A stretch of 64,000 bases of DNA. Origin: Entrophospora sp. SA101. Its lineage: Eukaryota > Glomeromycota > Glomeromycetes > Entrophosporales > Entrophosporaceae. The stretch is taken from assembly GCA_958430865.1 (NCBI GenBank), contig CAUDNR010001446.1:1-64000 (forward strand), in the 5' to 3' direction. The notes under the pieces were generated by a model. The model searched no databases, was not told where the DNA came from, and was given only the letters and a program-made list of their open reading frames with translations. Of the stretch, positions 1-10,528 are shown one piece after another. Position 1 is the first letter of the stretch, and every line of letters starts with the position of its first letter. A program made the translations under genes and the position numbers.

Positions 1-2059
1 AATGTTTAGCTAAATTCTATTATGGTAAATATTATAAATTAACTTAAATAATTTTTATTAAAACATCCAATTAAATACTTTTATTTTATAACTAGGGGGT
101 AAATATTATTATAAATTAATATTAACTTTTACAACACAAAATAAATCATCATCTAATTAAATAATTTTATTTTTTATTTCTTTACTATAACCAGAGGGTA
201 GGCATCATATTCTAAACTTTTACAACAAAATAAAACATCATCTAATTAAATAAATTTATTTTTTATTTCTTTATAATAACCAGGGTGTAAGTATTGTATT
301 ATAAATTCAACTTTTACAACACAAACTAAACATCATCTAGTTAAATAAATTTATTTTTCATTTCTTTATAATAACCAGTGGGTAAGCATTGTATTATAAA
401 TCAACTTTTACAACACAAAATAAAACATCATCTAATTAAATAAATTTATTTTCATTTCTTTATAATAACCAGGGGGTAAGTATTGTATTATAAATCAACT
501 TTTACAACACAAAATAAAACATCATCTAATTAAATAATTTTATTTTTTGTTTCTTTATAATAACAAGATTGTAAGTATTGTATTATAAATCAAACTTTTA
601 CAACACAAAATAAAACATCATCTATTTAAATGAATTTATTTTTTATTTCTTTATAATAACCAGATGGCAAGTATTGTATTATAAATTCAACTTTTACAAC
701 ACAAAATAAAACATCATCTAATTAAATAATTTTTTTTTTATTTCTTTATAATAACCAGATTGTAAGTATTGTATTATAAATTCAACTTTTACAACACAAA
801 ATAAAAACATCATTTAATTAAATAAATTTAATTTTTATTTCTTTATAATAACCAGCTTGTAAGTATTGTATTATAAATCAACTTTTACAACAACACAAAA
901 TAAAACATCATCTAATTAAATAAATTTAATTTTTATTTCTTTATTGTATTCTAAATTCAACTTTTACAACACAAATAAAAACATCATCTAATTAAATAAT
1001 TTTATTTTTATTTCTTTATAATAACCAGATTGTAAGTATTGTATTATTAATTCAACTTTTACAACACAAAATAAAAACATCATCTAATTAAATAAATTTA
1101 TTTTTTATTTCTTTATAATAACCAGGGGGTAAGTATTGTATTATAAATTCATCTTTTACTACACAAAATAAAACATCATCTATTTAAATGAATTTATTTT
1201 TTATTTCTTTATAATAACCAGAGTGTAAGTATTGTATTATAAATTCATCTTTTTTATAATTTTGGCTTAGAATGAATACCTATTTTATTATGTTGAAAAA
1301 TAAATGCTATTTTATTTTTAATTTTTTATAATGAAAAAAATATTATTGATATAATTAGATATTCATAATGAAAGAAAAGAAAAATATGGAATCTGTTCTG
1401 TTTGTGTAAGACATAATACTAATTACCAGTGGTGTCAATCATGTGATCCTAAATTGTTAGCTCAAAGTTGGACTAGCAGTGGTGATGAAAAATTAGATGA
1501 AATAATTAGAAATACACAGCTTAAAGCAAAAGGATTTGATAGTTATCATTATCTCGAATGGATCCCTTATGACCAACTCACAATTAAAGAAGTAATAGGT
1601 GAAGGTGGTTTTGCAATTGTATATAAGGGTAGCTGGTCAAATGGACCTAGGTATACTAACAGAAATACAAGATATTATTTAGAAGGTGGTCATGTAGCAT
1701 TAAAAAAGTTTAAAAATATAAACTCTCAAAATATTTCTGAAGAGTTTTTAAATGAGGTAAATAATTTGATATAATTGACAATTAATGATTTTCAAATAAT
1801 ATATTAAAATTTTATTAATTTTCACAAAAGGTTCAAAATTATATTAAATGTATAGGACCTGGTCATCAGAATATTGTTAGTATTTATGGTATTTCACAAG
1901 ATCCAGATACAAAAGGATACATTTTAGTAATAAGATATGCAAGCAATGGAAGTTTTAAAAATTATATAAAATCAAACTATATAGGATGGGATCATAAAAT
2001 TAGAATACTTTATAATATTATTTCAGGTTTAAGCAACTTTCATCAAGAAAGACTTATGC
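1..2059. repeat. Left copy of a perfect long direct repeat
   Basis: This stretch recurs at 61942-64000 with a constant offset of 61,941 bp. I found no difference on reading both copies, including poly-T runs and every minisatellite unit. It runs from the minisatellite into the second exon of the kinase gene. The true repeat may extend beyond both window edges. A recent duplication, a circular molecule or an assembly overlap could each explain it. Confidence 0.95.
41..1255. repeat. Minisatellite, ~95-bp unit, about 13 copies
   Basis: Units of roughly 89-99 bp share the blocks CAACTTTTACAACACAAAAT, ACATCATCTAATTAAATAA and TTTCTTTATAATAACCAG, then three variable bases, then GTAAGTATTGTATTATAAA. 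The triplets start at 96, 195, 284, 379, 473, 568, 664, 759, 856, 1029, 1126 and 1222; a degraded unit near 935 has lost this part. The array lies directly upstream of a kinase gene. Each unit reads like a short intron (GTAAGT...TAACCAG), as described in the findings. No spacers of CRISPR type are present. Confidence 0.9.
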
Positions 2060-2748
2060 ATTGTGATCTTCACAGTGGTAATATACTATATTTTAAATAT
2101 TTAAACCAGGTAAAGATTGCAGATTTAGGGCTATCAGGCCCAACTAATCAAGAACCATCAAGTAAAAATGGTATATTTGGAGTACTTCCATATGTTGCAC
2201 CAGAAGTTTTAAATAAGAAACCTTACACACAAAAATCTGACATCTATAGCTTTGGGATTTTAATGTCAGAAACATCAACACATCAACAACCATTCAAAGA
2301 TCAACCACATGATCTAGATCTTGCTTGTAGGATCTGTAGTGGCTTAAGGCCTAGTTTTTCATATAATACTCCAGAATGTTATATTAAGTTAGCATACAGA
2401 TGCACAGATGCTGATCCTGAAAAAAGACCAACAGCAAATGAAATTTTAGAAATTATTACTTTTTGGAAAGATGCTATTTATGAATCAAATAGGCCTAATT
2501 ATTCTGAAGAGCAGCTTGATGAATCAAAAAAAATAAGAAAAATATTCAAGGAAGCAGATAAAAAGCCCTTTAATCCTTCAACAATTACAGCAACTGTTCA
2601 TCCAAGTGCTATTTATACAAGTAGATTATTGAATTTTGCAAATCTTCCTCAACCTGTAAACCCCAATAAAGTTACAATTATTAGCAATAATAATGGTAAT
2701 TATCATCAATTATTTGATTATTATCTTAAAATTCAATATCAGCATTAA
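1359..2748 (+). CDS. TKL-like protein kinase, two exons visible
   Basis: Predicted serine/threonine or dual-specificity kinase. The visible exons are ~1359-1756 and 1831-2748, joined in phase 0 by a GTAAAT...ACAAAAG intron. The N-terminus has a CSVC...WCQSC cysteine-rich leader, seen in expanded Glomeromycotina kinases. The kinase core follows: glycine loop GEGGFAIVYKG, VALKKF lysine, HCDLHSGN catalytic loop, DLG in place of DFG, and an APE motif. The catalytic Asp and Asn are kept, so it should be active. There is no in-frame ATG before the cysteine motif; a stop lies at 1352-1354 and an AG at 1357-1358, so a short first exon probably lies upstream, near or beyond the minisatellite. The C-terminal tail is Asn-rich. 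A second identical copy starts at 63300. Substrate and pathway cannot be told. Confidence 0.85.
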
Positions 2749-3045
2749 TATTATTTTTAAATAACCATTTTATAGTTTCTCATCTAATTGATTTAGATAA
2801 TATTAATAATGGTAATTACTTGATTATTGATTTAAATTCAATATCGATACCAATATTAATATTAATATTATCTTTATCATATTTATAGATTTTAGTCAAA
2901 TGAATTTGAATAATAATAATGGTAATTATCAATAACTAACTTTAAAATTAAATATCAATTTCAACATTAATTTATTTTTATTATGTTATAAATTATTATA
3001 TTTATAGATTCTAAACAAAGGGATTTAGATATTTAGATTCATGAA
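2686..3045. repeat. Decayed ~113-bp tandem repeat at kinase 3' end
   Basis: Three related units with AATAATGGTAAT cores near 2690, 2805 and 2915 start inside the last codons of the kinase and run into its 3' flank. Each core is followed by TTGATTATT- and AATATCAAT-like stretches and a TTTATAG block. The last coding unit appears to have been duplicated into the UTR. Confidence 0.55.
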
Positions 3046-4680
3046 TAAATTTTATTTATCTGATTATTGAAATTTTTACATTATGCTTTTTATTATTAGG
3101 GAGTGTACAAATACCTTTTATTTTTATTTTTTTGTGCTAAATTGAGGCCTTGAAACCATGTTTATTTATATAAAATTTAATTAAATATTTACATTTTTTA
3201 CACATAATCCTAGCCCAATTAACCTATTGTTAATTTAAAGCTGGTTAAATTATCTTACAGTGCACTTAATTTAGAAAGGGAGTCAGTGTAATAATTCTTT
3301 TCGTGCAATGCTCCATTTTTCCAGTTTGCTCATCGTGTTCATGTTTCAGGCCTTTTCAAATCAGTTTCATAATATATGTTTGCTTTACAAAATCCTCAAG
3401 CCATATGCTCTTCTTGCTTTGGTAAGTCATTCAAAACTTACCTTTAACTAAGCAGTGAAAGAATTTGTAGTTGTCATTTTGCGTATGTTCCTTTTTATTC
3501 TTAAATTAATCGCAAGACTATGCGAAAAATATAATCAATCACCTTGATTTTTCCATTTAAAATTATTCTGCCCAATACAATAATTGGCCCATCACGCTTT
3601 AAACAATTTCCAAAAAAATAAATTGACTTAGGTGCCAAATTCGCCGAGATTTTCTTACGAACATGCAAGCACATTATTCATTGCTATAGAATTTTTTCCA
3701 CAAGAGGAAAAACTTCATACACGTAAGAAGTCTCAGACAAGTGTGGAATTTCAAAAAGTCTTTTTTGAGAACGGTGCGATTCAGTCACACTCTCAGAAAT
3801 TAAATTACATCATCATATCTTTGTAGAGATTAGCTAGGAATATTGAGAATAACTGTGATATTTTTAAATACGTAAACTCTAAAGTAATTTTCAACATCTA
3901 CAATAAATTTCCAATACTCAAATGTTAACATTTGTTTTTTTTCGAATTTTTTATTGGCAATTTTCTTATATTCAATAGTTATGTTACTTTACCTTTGACG
4001 TTTCTTAAATTAATATATAATTATAATAGAGGTGAACATGGTTACCTATAGAAGACAAAATAAAAACTTGATGTCATTATGTTGACGTAGGGCTAAAATA
4101 AGCCAAGTCTAATAAATAAATATCCTTATTTTATTATCGTCCGTCGAATATCAAGTTTTGTTATCAAAGAATTTTAATTCATAAAAATGTTAGAGACAAT
4201 TGTTTATTTATTGTAGGGAAGGGAAAATCCTTATTATAATTCTTTATTTGGCATTATTGTACATACAGAATTCACGCGTGTGAAATTCAAATTAGCCAAT
4301 CTCATCCCGAAATTTTCACACATTGATTTTTTGGCTCAAGAATATTAATTTGTCTGGTAGCAGGTTATGTATTTTGGGTAATATTAATATACACAAAAAA
4401 TATTGACATGATTTGATCGATATTATGTAAATACAACAACGGCAGTTAAAAGATTTTGATATCTCTGGTAATGAAATATAATACAAATTTTTTATAAATG
4501 AGGCTGATCAAATTTATTACAGGGTGCAATCGAATTATTCATTCTTTAAAATTTGTTGTCTTTGGTAAATATATATAAAAATTAATGTTTATTTATTTAT
4601 TGTTTTGTATGATAGAATTAATTCTAAATCATCATCAAACACCATTATATAGACTGCGGGACAAAGATTTATTGAGATAT
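3046..4680. other. Intergenic, no convincing gene
   Basis: A+T-rich DNA. Short open frames here lack ATG starts, splice context or any recognised motif. Near 4270-4330 a stretch with GTGAAATTCAAATTAGCCAATC resembles one at 15415-15470, so a small diverged repeat may be present. I see nothing else. Confidence 0.6.
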
Positions 4681-4689
4681 GATAAAATC

Positions 4690-5010
4690 AATGAACAGTC
4701 GTTCAAATGATGGTGATGAATACCTATTAATAATAAAGAAGAATTTTAAAATTGAAGAACCACAAGAAATTCCTTCGCCACAATTATCCAAACCACCCAT
4801 CACCTCCTCCAATTATTCAAGGTTAGCAAAGAACAAAGGATGAGACGAATAATGTATTAATGAAAACAAAGCAATTATTGAGGAATTTAAGAATAATTGG
4901 TTAGTATAGTATGGCTCGACGAGGCGATTTATAGTAGCCACAAAAATCTTCAAAAAATAGGTTCAGGTGGTCCAGAAAAGTTCATAAAGCAATATTTAAT
5001 AATATCAGGA
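4690..5010 (+). pseudogene. Kinase pseudogene fragment (leader and start of N-lobe)
   Basis: An open stretch starting ATG near 4692 encodes an acidic, Pro-rich leader. In-frame stops follow, then from 4912 the reading WLDEAIYSSHKNLQKIGSGG, which is the usual lead-in to the glycine loop of Glomeromycotina TKL-like kinases. The loop then breaks (GSGGPEK instead of GSGGFG), and no catalytic loop follows. It lies just upstream of a BTB-TLDc relic. I read it as a dead fragment; the kinase assignment rests on this short motif only. Confidence 0.5.
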
Positions 5011-5319
5011 CTTTTGCCTTGAAATCCTATAAATACAGTATAACAAATATGAAATAAGTTACTAATGATGTGTTTTTGGTTATAGATTAAAAAAAATTTT
5101 CAACTAATGATAATAATTGGCTAAATTATTACATAAAGTTGATTATTATCAAAATATTATTCATTTCTAAGAATGAAGGTACACTGTGTCTTATTTCAAC
5201 GAATATAATTAAATTCTTGTTTGAATGAAATTTTCTTATATTTGTTGTATATAGCAAAATTATACTGTATATTTAAATTATTTCCTACTTCGATTTTCTC
5301 CATTAACTAATAATTATAA

Positions 5320-5923
5320 TACCATCAAGAATTTTAAAAATTGAATTCAACACTTGGATCAATAAACAATTTACTTTGCTTTTTGCAAGTTGGATTGATA
5401 GAAAAAGTCCACCATGTATCTCATTCATGGAAGTCAAATATGAATTCAAACTTCTATATCGTAGTAGCAGGGATGGTTTAAATACTGCTATATTTCATCA
5501 ACAATGTGGTAATATCAACAAAACTCTTGTAGTTGGCAAAATACAAAATTCATAGTTGATGGTTATAATATCCACTTGATTGGATATGAATATAAAAATG
5601 CAACAGAAAGTTTTATATTTAATATAAGTGATAGGAAAGAAGACATCAATACTGCTCAATTCAGTTATATTATCAAGAAAAAAAGTATGTTTACAGTTCA
5701 ATGTTCTTTTATTAGTTTACCTTTATTTGGTTTTCATGATGTATGGTTTTGTATAAATGGCAGGGTTGGTTGTAACCCAATGACTTATAAAAGTATCAAT
5801 ATGACGCGTATTAGTAATTTTGATAAATTAGAAGTTTTTCAACTAATTGATAAAAAAAAAAGTATTTACAAAGATCATTTATTATTCTTCTTTTCTCCAA
5901 AAATTCTTAAAATTTTTAAATAG
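5320..5923 (+). pseudogene. BTB-BACK-TLDc pseudogene, TLDc part only
   Basis: Homologous over its length to the 3' half of the intact genes at 15986, 19082 and 59383: it keeps LLFASWIDRKSPP, EVKYEFKLLY, SSRDGLN, NINKTLVVGKIQNS and TAQFSY. A small deletion near 5553 makes an in-frame TAG and shifts the frame; a second short deletion lies near 5580. The BTB and BACK parts are absent. The 3' part stays open to LEVFQLIDKK, so decay is fairly recent. Confidence 0.8.
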
Positions 5924-6098
5924 TCTCTAAAAGACACAATTTCAGTTTCTGGCCTTTTTTGTATTAATGAAACAATAAAAGCAGTTGATTTTGTTGTATT
6001 CTTATATAAATAAATAAATTGAAGGGACCAATTTTAAAAGAAAAAAAGTATTCCCTCTTCCACACACACACACTCTCTCTTTCCTTGATTTCCCCCAT

Positions 6099-6256
6099 TA
6101 GTTTTGGTTGCAAAAACTGTTCTGAAGAGTCGAAAGTCAAAACTAAAATTAATAGTTATATGTCAAAAGTCAAAAGTCGAAACCAGTTTTGACTTATAGT
6201 GAAACCTACTGACCTTCGCACAGTTTCGAAACTCTATAGTTAGGAAACCAACATTA
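6099..6256. mobile_element. MITE-1 copy (hAT-like), degraded
   Basis: About 158 bp matching the element at 33712: degenerate left end TAGTTTTGGTTGC, internal GTCGAAAGTCAAAACTAAAAT and TTTTGACTTATAGTGAAACC, right end GGAAACCAACATTA. The target duplication is no longer clear (CCCCAT / ACCCAT near the ends). No coding capacity. Confidence 0.7.
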
Positions 6257-7971
6257 ACCCATTCGAAATTTTCCAATAAATAAATAATTGGATCTTTTAG
6301 ATTAATATATTAAATCTAACATGTTGAGTTCAGGTGTTGGATTATCCTTTCAACTATCTATCTTTTTAGCAATGACACTTCAAGGATAACAATAAACTTT
6401 TCTTTTTTGGATCAATAAAGAAACCACCAATCTTTTGAAGGTATGATGTCTTTGAAAATATACAAGTTCAAATATAATAAGTCAATAACACCAACTACTA
6501 CATCTTAAAAACAGTGGCTATTATTACTCGAACACTAGATTGTTTGAGATAACATTACTACCAACTTATATTATGTTTAAAAAAAATAGAAGGGTTAATG
6601 ATCAGACATAAGAACTGTTTATTTATTTCATTTCCCTATTCATTTGTTAAAAAAAATTTAATAACATCAAAAAGCTATAATTAAATGACTAATTATTGTT
6701 ATACGACCAAAAAGGAAAACAATAAATATATCAAAAACAATTATTATTGTATTGATTGTTGCCATCTGGTTAGTATTTCTAACTGGTTATAGATAAAAAT
6801 ATTACATACTATTGTTTAAAACGATGGACTATTGTACGCAGCCATCAAAAATATTTTAGCTGATATTATTAAATGGTTAAATGATGGATGATTGTCCATC
6901 TCTAATGGATAATAGAATTTGTAAAAAATGAATTTATATTTTTTTTGATCGAGTTACTTTCAATCCTTGCTACCTCCAATCCATTGTATGTTTTACAAAC
7001 AATAATCGATTGTAAACATGCCATTCAGAAAAGTTAAAAGAATTGATAATATTAATTATGATCTTTTATTTTTTATAGCCATAAAAGTTTTAGGCTCTAA
7101 AAAATTCTAGAAAAATCAGAAAGAAAGATAAAGCTCAATGGTTAAAATTTATCAGAAAATATGTTTCATACATGATCTATAAATCCAGAACCTCAAAATG
7201 AACGCAGAAAACATACATGGGAACTATTGGAACGTGTAGAAGAAGGAAAATTTGAAGAAGAGGAACTTCCAAGAATTCAATCATTGTACACTTTGGAATT
7301 ATAGTTTCAATTTGTCAATAAAAATAAAGAAAAATTATTTTAAAACGTAAAACTTGATTAGTTTTATCAAGAAAAAAAAATTTTTTTTTATAATGAATCA
7401 AGTGGGAATTTCGATTGTGTTAGATTGAGCACGATACACTTCGTGCAGTGAGTATTTTTAAAAATTTTTTGAAGAAAAAAAATTGTGCACAATTCAAGAT
7501 CTGAAATCAAATTATAGTATATATCCAGCTTTTTTATAACTTCTTGTTTTACTTCATATACATTATCAAGCAAAATGGTGGAAAGTTTTTGCCTCCCATG
7601 TAATTTAAAAGAAAATGAACTTTTGCTTGTGATAAAAAAAGAAAAGGCCCACACTGATAAATGGAATTTACAAATAAAACTTTTAATTCGGCTTGTTCTT
7701 TTTTATTGGTACTTTATCAGCAAAATGACTTAAGGATCGACTTTTAATTGTAATGGTGAGGATGATGGTTACGCATTATTATTATTATTATTTATTATTA
7801 TCATTATTATTCCCGGAACTAAAGAATGATTCTAAACCATTTGCAGGTGCATCTTTACATGTTTAAAACACGCATCACGCCTTGTTATACCTCCATATAA
7901 TTCATAGCTGCAATATTTACATTTGGTACGTTTTTGTTGAAACTTGGACACTTTGCCTAATTTTTCAAAAT
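6257..7971. other. Intergenic with one short coding-like relic
   Basis: Mostly featureless A+T-rich DNA. Around 7110-7304 on the + strand two frames, joined by a one-base shift, read like protein: KDKAQWLKFIRKYVSYM, then NPEPQNERRKHTWELLERVE and an acidic end stopping at TAG. It may be a decayed exon of unknown family. An ATT-rich microsatellite lies at ~7779-7810. Confidence 0.4.
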
Positions 7972-8091
7972 TAGTGTTTGTCGCCAAACTATTTTGAAAA
8001 GGCGAAAGTTAAAACTAAATCAAAAGTCAAGGGTCAAGAGTTTTGACTTTCGCCCAGTTGCAAAACTCTCTAGTTTTGGGAAACAACACTA
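7972..8091. mobile_element. MITE-1 copy (hAT-like), internally deleted
   Basis: 120 bp with both ends: TAGTGTTTGTCGCCAAAC on the left and TTTTGGGAAACAACACTA on the right. Flanking 8-mers TTCAAAAT (7964-7971) and TTCCAAAT (8092-8099) differ by one base, as expected of an ageing 8-bp target duplication. About 57 bp of the interior seen in the 33712 copy is missing. Confidence 0.8.
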
Positions 8092-8345
8092 TTCCAAATA
8101 TTTTTAGAAATCCCCGTCTCCTGCTACACTTTTTATGGAAAAATGCGTTTATTCAAAGAATTTTATGCGCAGCAATGCACATATGGATCTGCGAAATTTC
8201 CCCAAAATCTTATAATAATTCGCGTGTGTTACATAAAAAATGCGCACATTTTGTTGACCATCACCAAAAAAATTTAGTTATATCCTGAAAAACATCAATA
8301 TAGTATGTTTGTTAATAATAATAATCATAAATTAAATATTAACTG

Positions 8346-8370
8346 TATATATATATATATATATATATAT
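8346..8370. repeat. (TA)n microsatellite
   Basis: About twelve TA units followed by a CTCTCT run. Confidence 0.9.
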
Positions 8371-8704
8371 CTCTCTACATTTTTTCTTGGACGAATTTTC
8401 TGCACAAATCCTGCTCATATATTATTGGCTATCTTTAATGTACACACGCGCCCGCACTCAATTTCACACACTGCGCTGTTCACAAAAGGATCGAGAATTT
8501 TCGTACCTATTACTATCTCCATATTAATATTAATATTAATATGCGAAATTACTATTTAAAACTCCAAGATTAATCTAGACAATATGCACAATTACAAAAA
8601 AAATTATTATTTCCTGATTTGGAGAAGATGATTTCATTGGCGTTGAAAATATAAATATCTTGCTTTCTCTATTCTCTTTTTAAAAAAAAAAATAAAAAAA
8701 AAAA

Positions 8705-10528
8705 ATGATACTGCAAGACTTAATCAAAAAAAGGCGTAAAACCGAATCAAAATTGATTTTGTATTTACGACGTTATGTTATTCTTGTATTATTTTCAATG
8801 TTGATTCTTTTCTTTGTGATATTGTTGATGAGGGTGATTAATGAAAAGCCTTCTATTAGTATTAATTTTACACCAATTGATAGTTTACCCGTCCCAAGTA
8901 AATAGTTTTTTTTTGTATTAAAAACCAAAATTAAACAATATGTTTCTAATATCAAAACCACAAATAAATACAGACATCTATTTATCACATTATGGAGTAT
9001 TTAATATCACTTGTATGTACAAAGTTGTTTCAAAACCTCTGGGTAAGAAGTTTTCGTGATTGTTTTATTATTTTATTATTATTTTATTATATCTGACTCG
9101 TACAAAATGTTCAAAAGAAAGTTGTGATCAGTACGTTACACAACCAATAGAAACCAATCATATTCTTCGTCCTTATATTGGAACATTTTTACCAAAAGAA
9201 ATGAATTTGAGCGGGGCTAACGGTCAAGGAGCGAATCTTGTTTATCTTTCAATAGATGTCGGGAATAATTACACTTTCAGGAACGATATCGATGTTGTGG
9301 ATCGTCCCACTCGCGCTCTTAAGAGAATGATGCTAATGCAGGTGTTAGATTCAGGTAAAGTTTTTCATAAAATTGGTTGATTATATCTTGATGTTTTGAT
9401 AATAATAACGTGGCCATTTGATAAATAGAGGATGATCCAATGAATAAGAATTTTTTCTATAACAAAACGGCGTCCTCATTTGAGAAATCGCTTTTTCATA
9501 TGAATAGTTATTATTTATCAGGAAATATTGTACGTATCATCGTTTTAGCAAACTGACAACTTTTACCAATAAATTATTATTAAAAAATCAATAGATGTAT
9601 ATTTTAGGATACTATAGAAAAACCAGACGCACGATGACCAATTCAGTCTTTAATTACATTGGTTTCCCGCAAACATACGATTCCCAAAATTTTATCGAGT
9701 CAGAAATACGTAAATATATTTGTTTTAAAAAATTATATTGCGTATTTTATCATGTGTGCGTATTGAGCCTTTTTAAATACTGATGTATTGATTAATAACC
9801 ACAGAGGTGTCGACCGTGACAAATAACCAGTCTATCATAACAGTAGCTATTACTCCACAAAACTTTATCGTACAAGAGGAAGTAGAACAAAGGTAAAACC
9901 AATTTGAATGAGTCCATTTTGCTAATATATTATTAACACAATTTTACAAATAAATAATCATAACATATAATAGGAACAGTACTGTAAGTAATAATATTTA
10001 TTTAAGACCTCAGTTTTTGAAAATCTGTCATACACAAATAGTAATCAAAGTTCCAATAAATAGCTTATATCCATAATAGCAAATTTTTTTGCTTACTATA
10101 CTGCTATTGTGGCTTTCTATGCATTTTTATTTGGTAAGTTGGCTTTTTTTTTTTTTAGAGTCAAATCATTGCGATTTTACAATTTGTTCATTTATTTTAA
10201 AAAATTCAAATTCTCAGGAGTTGATTTAATCTCTCCATGGGGTTCCGTGCATAACGGATGCTGTGGATTCAAAAAACTCAAAATGAGAACAGAAGAAAGC
10301 CTTTTACCACTTGTGAATGATGACACAGGAAAACACGAGGATAATTTAGAACTCCCACAAAAAGTTGAACATTTGAAAAAATTTGAATTCTTTCTTAAAG
10401 ATTATATCGTTGACACTTCATTACTAGAATCCATTAAGCAACAATCAAGTCAAAGGCAGGAGCAGCAAGAACAAGAAGAGCCACTACAATACCATAACAA
10501 CACGAGCATGACAAGTCAAAATGGATAA
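8705..10528 (+). CDS. Nine-exon membrane protein, Glomeromycota-type family
   Basis: Two-pass membrane protein of unknown function, 397 aa. Exons consistent in phase and GT-AG ends are 8705-8897, 8974-9042, 9118-9354, 9429-9529, 9595-9709, 9805-9892, 9974-9983, 10064-10133 and 10218-10528. A basic start is followed by a transmembrane helix at residues ~24-43. Next comes a long region, presumably extracellular, with FNITC, YIGTFLP and NYTF sequences. The second hydrophobic segment is at ~272-296 (FFAYYTAIVAFYAFLFG), followed by VDLISPWGSVHNGCCGF. The tail is cytosolic, charged and Gln/Glu-rich. The helix plus PWG tail recurs in the gene relic at 58444-58880, so this is a family. The seventh exon is only 10 nt. 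The start is the first ATG after a poly-A stretch. Function is not known to me. Confidence 0.8.

Noticed and set aside
41..1255. CRISPR-like array
   Set aside because: The units are ~95 bp and continuous with no unique spacers; the host is eukaryotic. It is a minisatellite.
3632..3826. 64-codon open frame
   Set aside because: No ATG start, no domain, no splice context; expected by chance.
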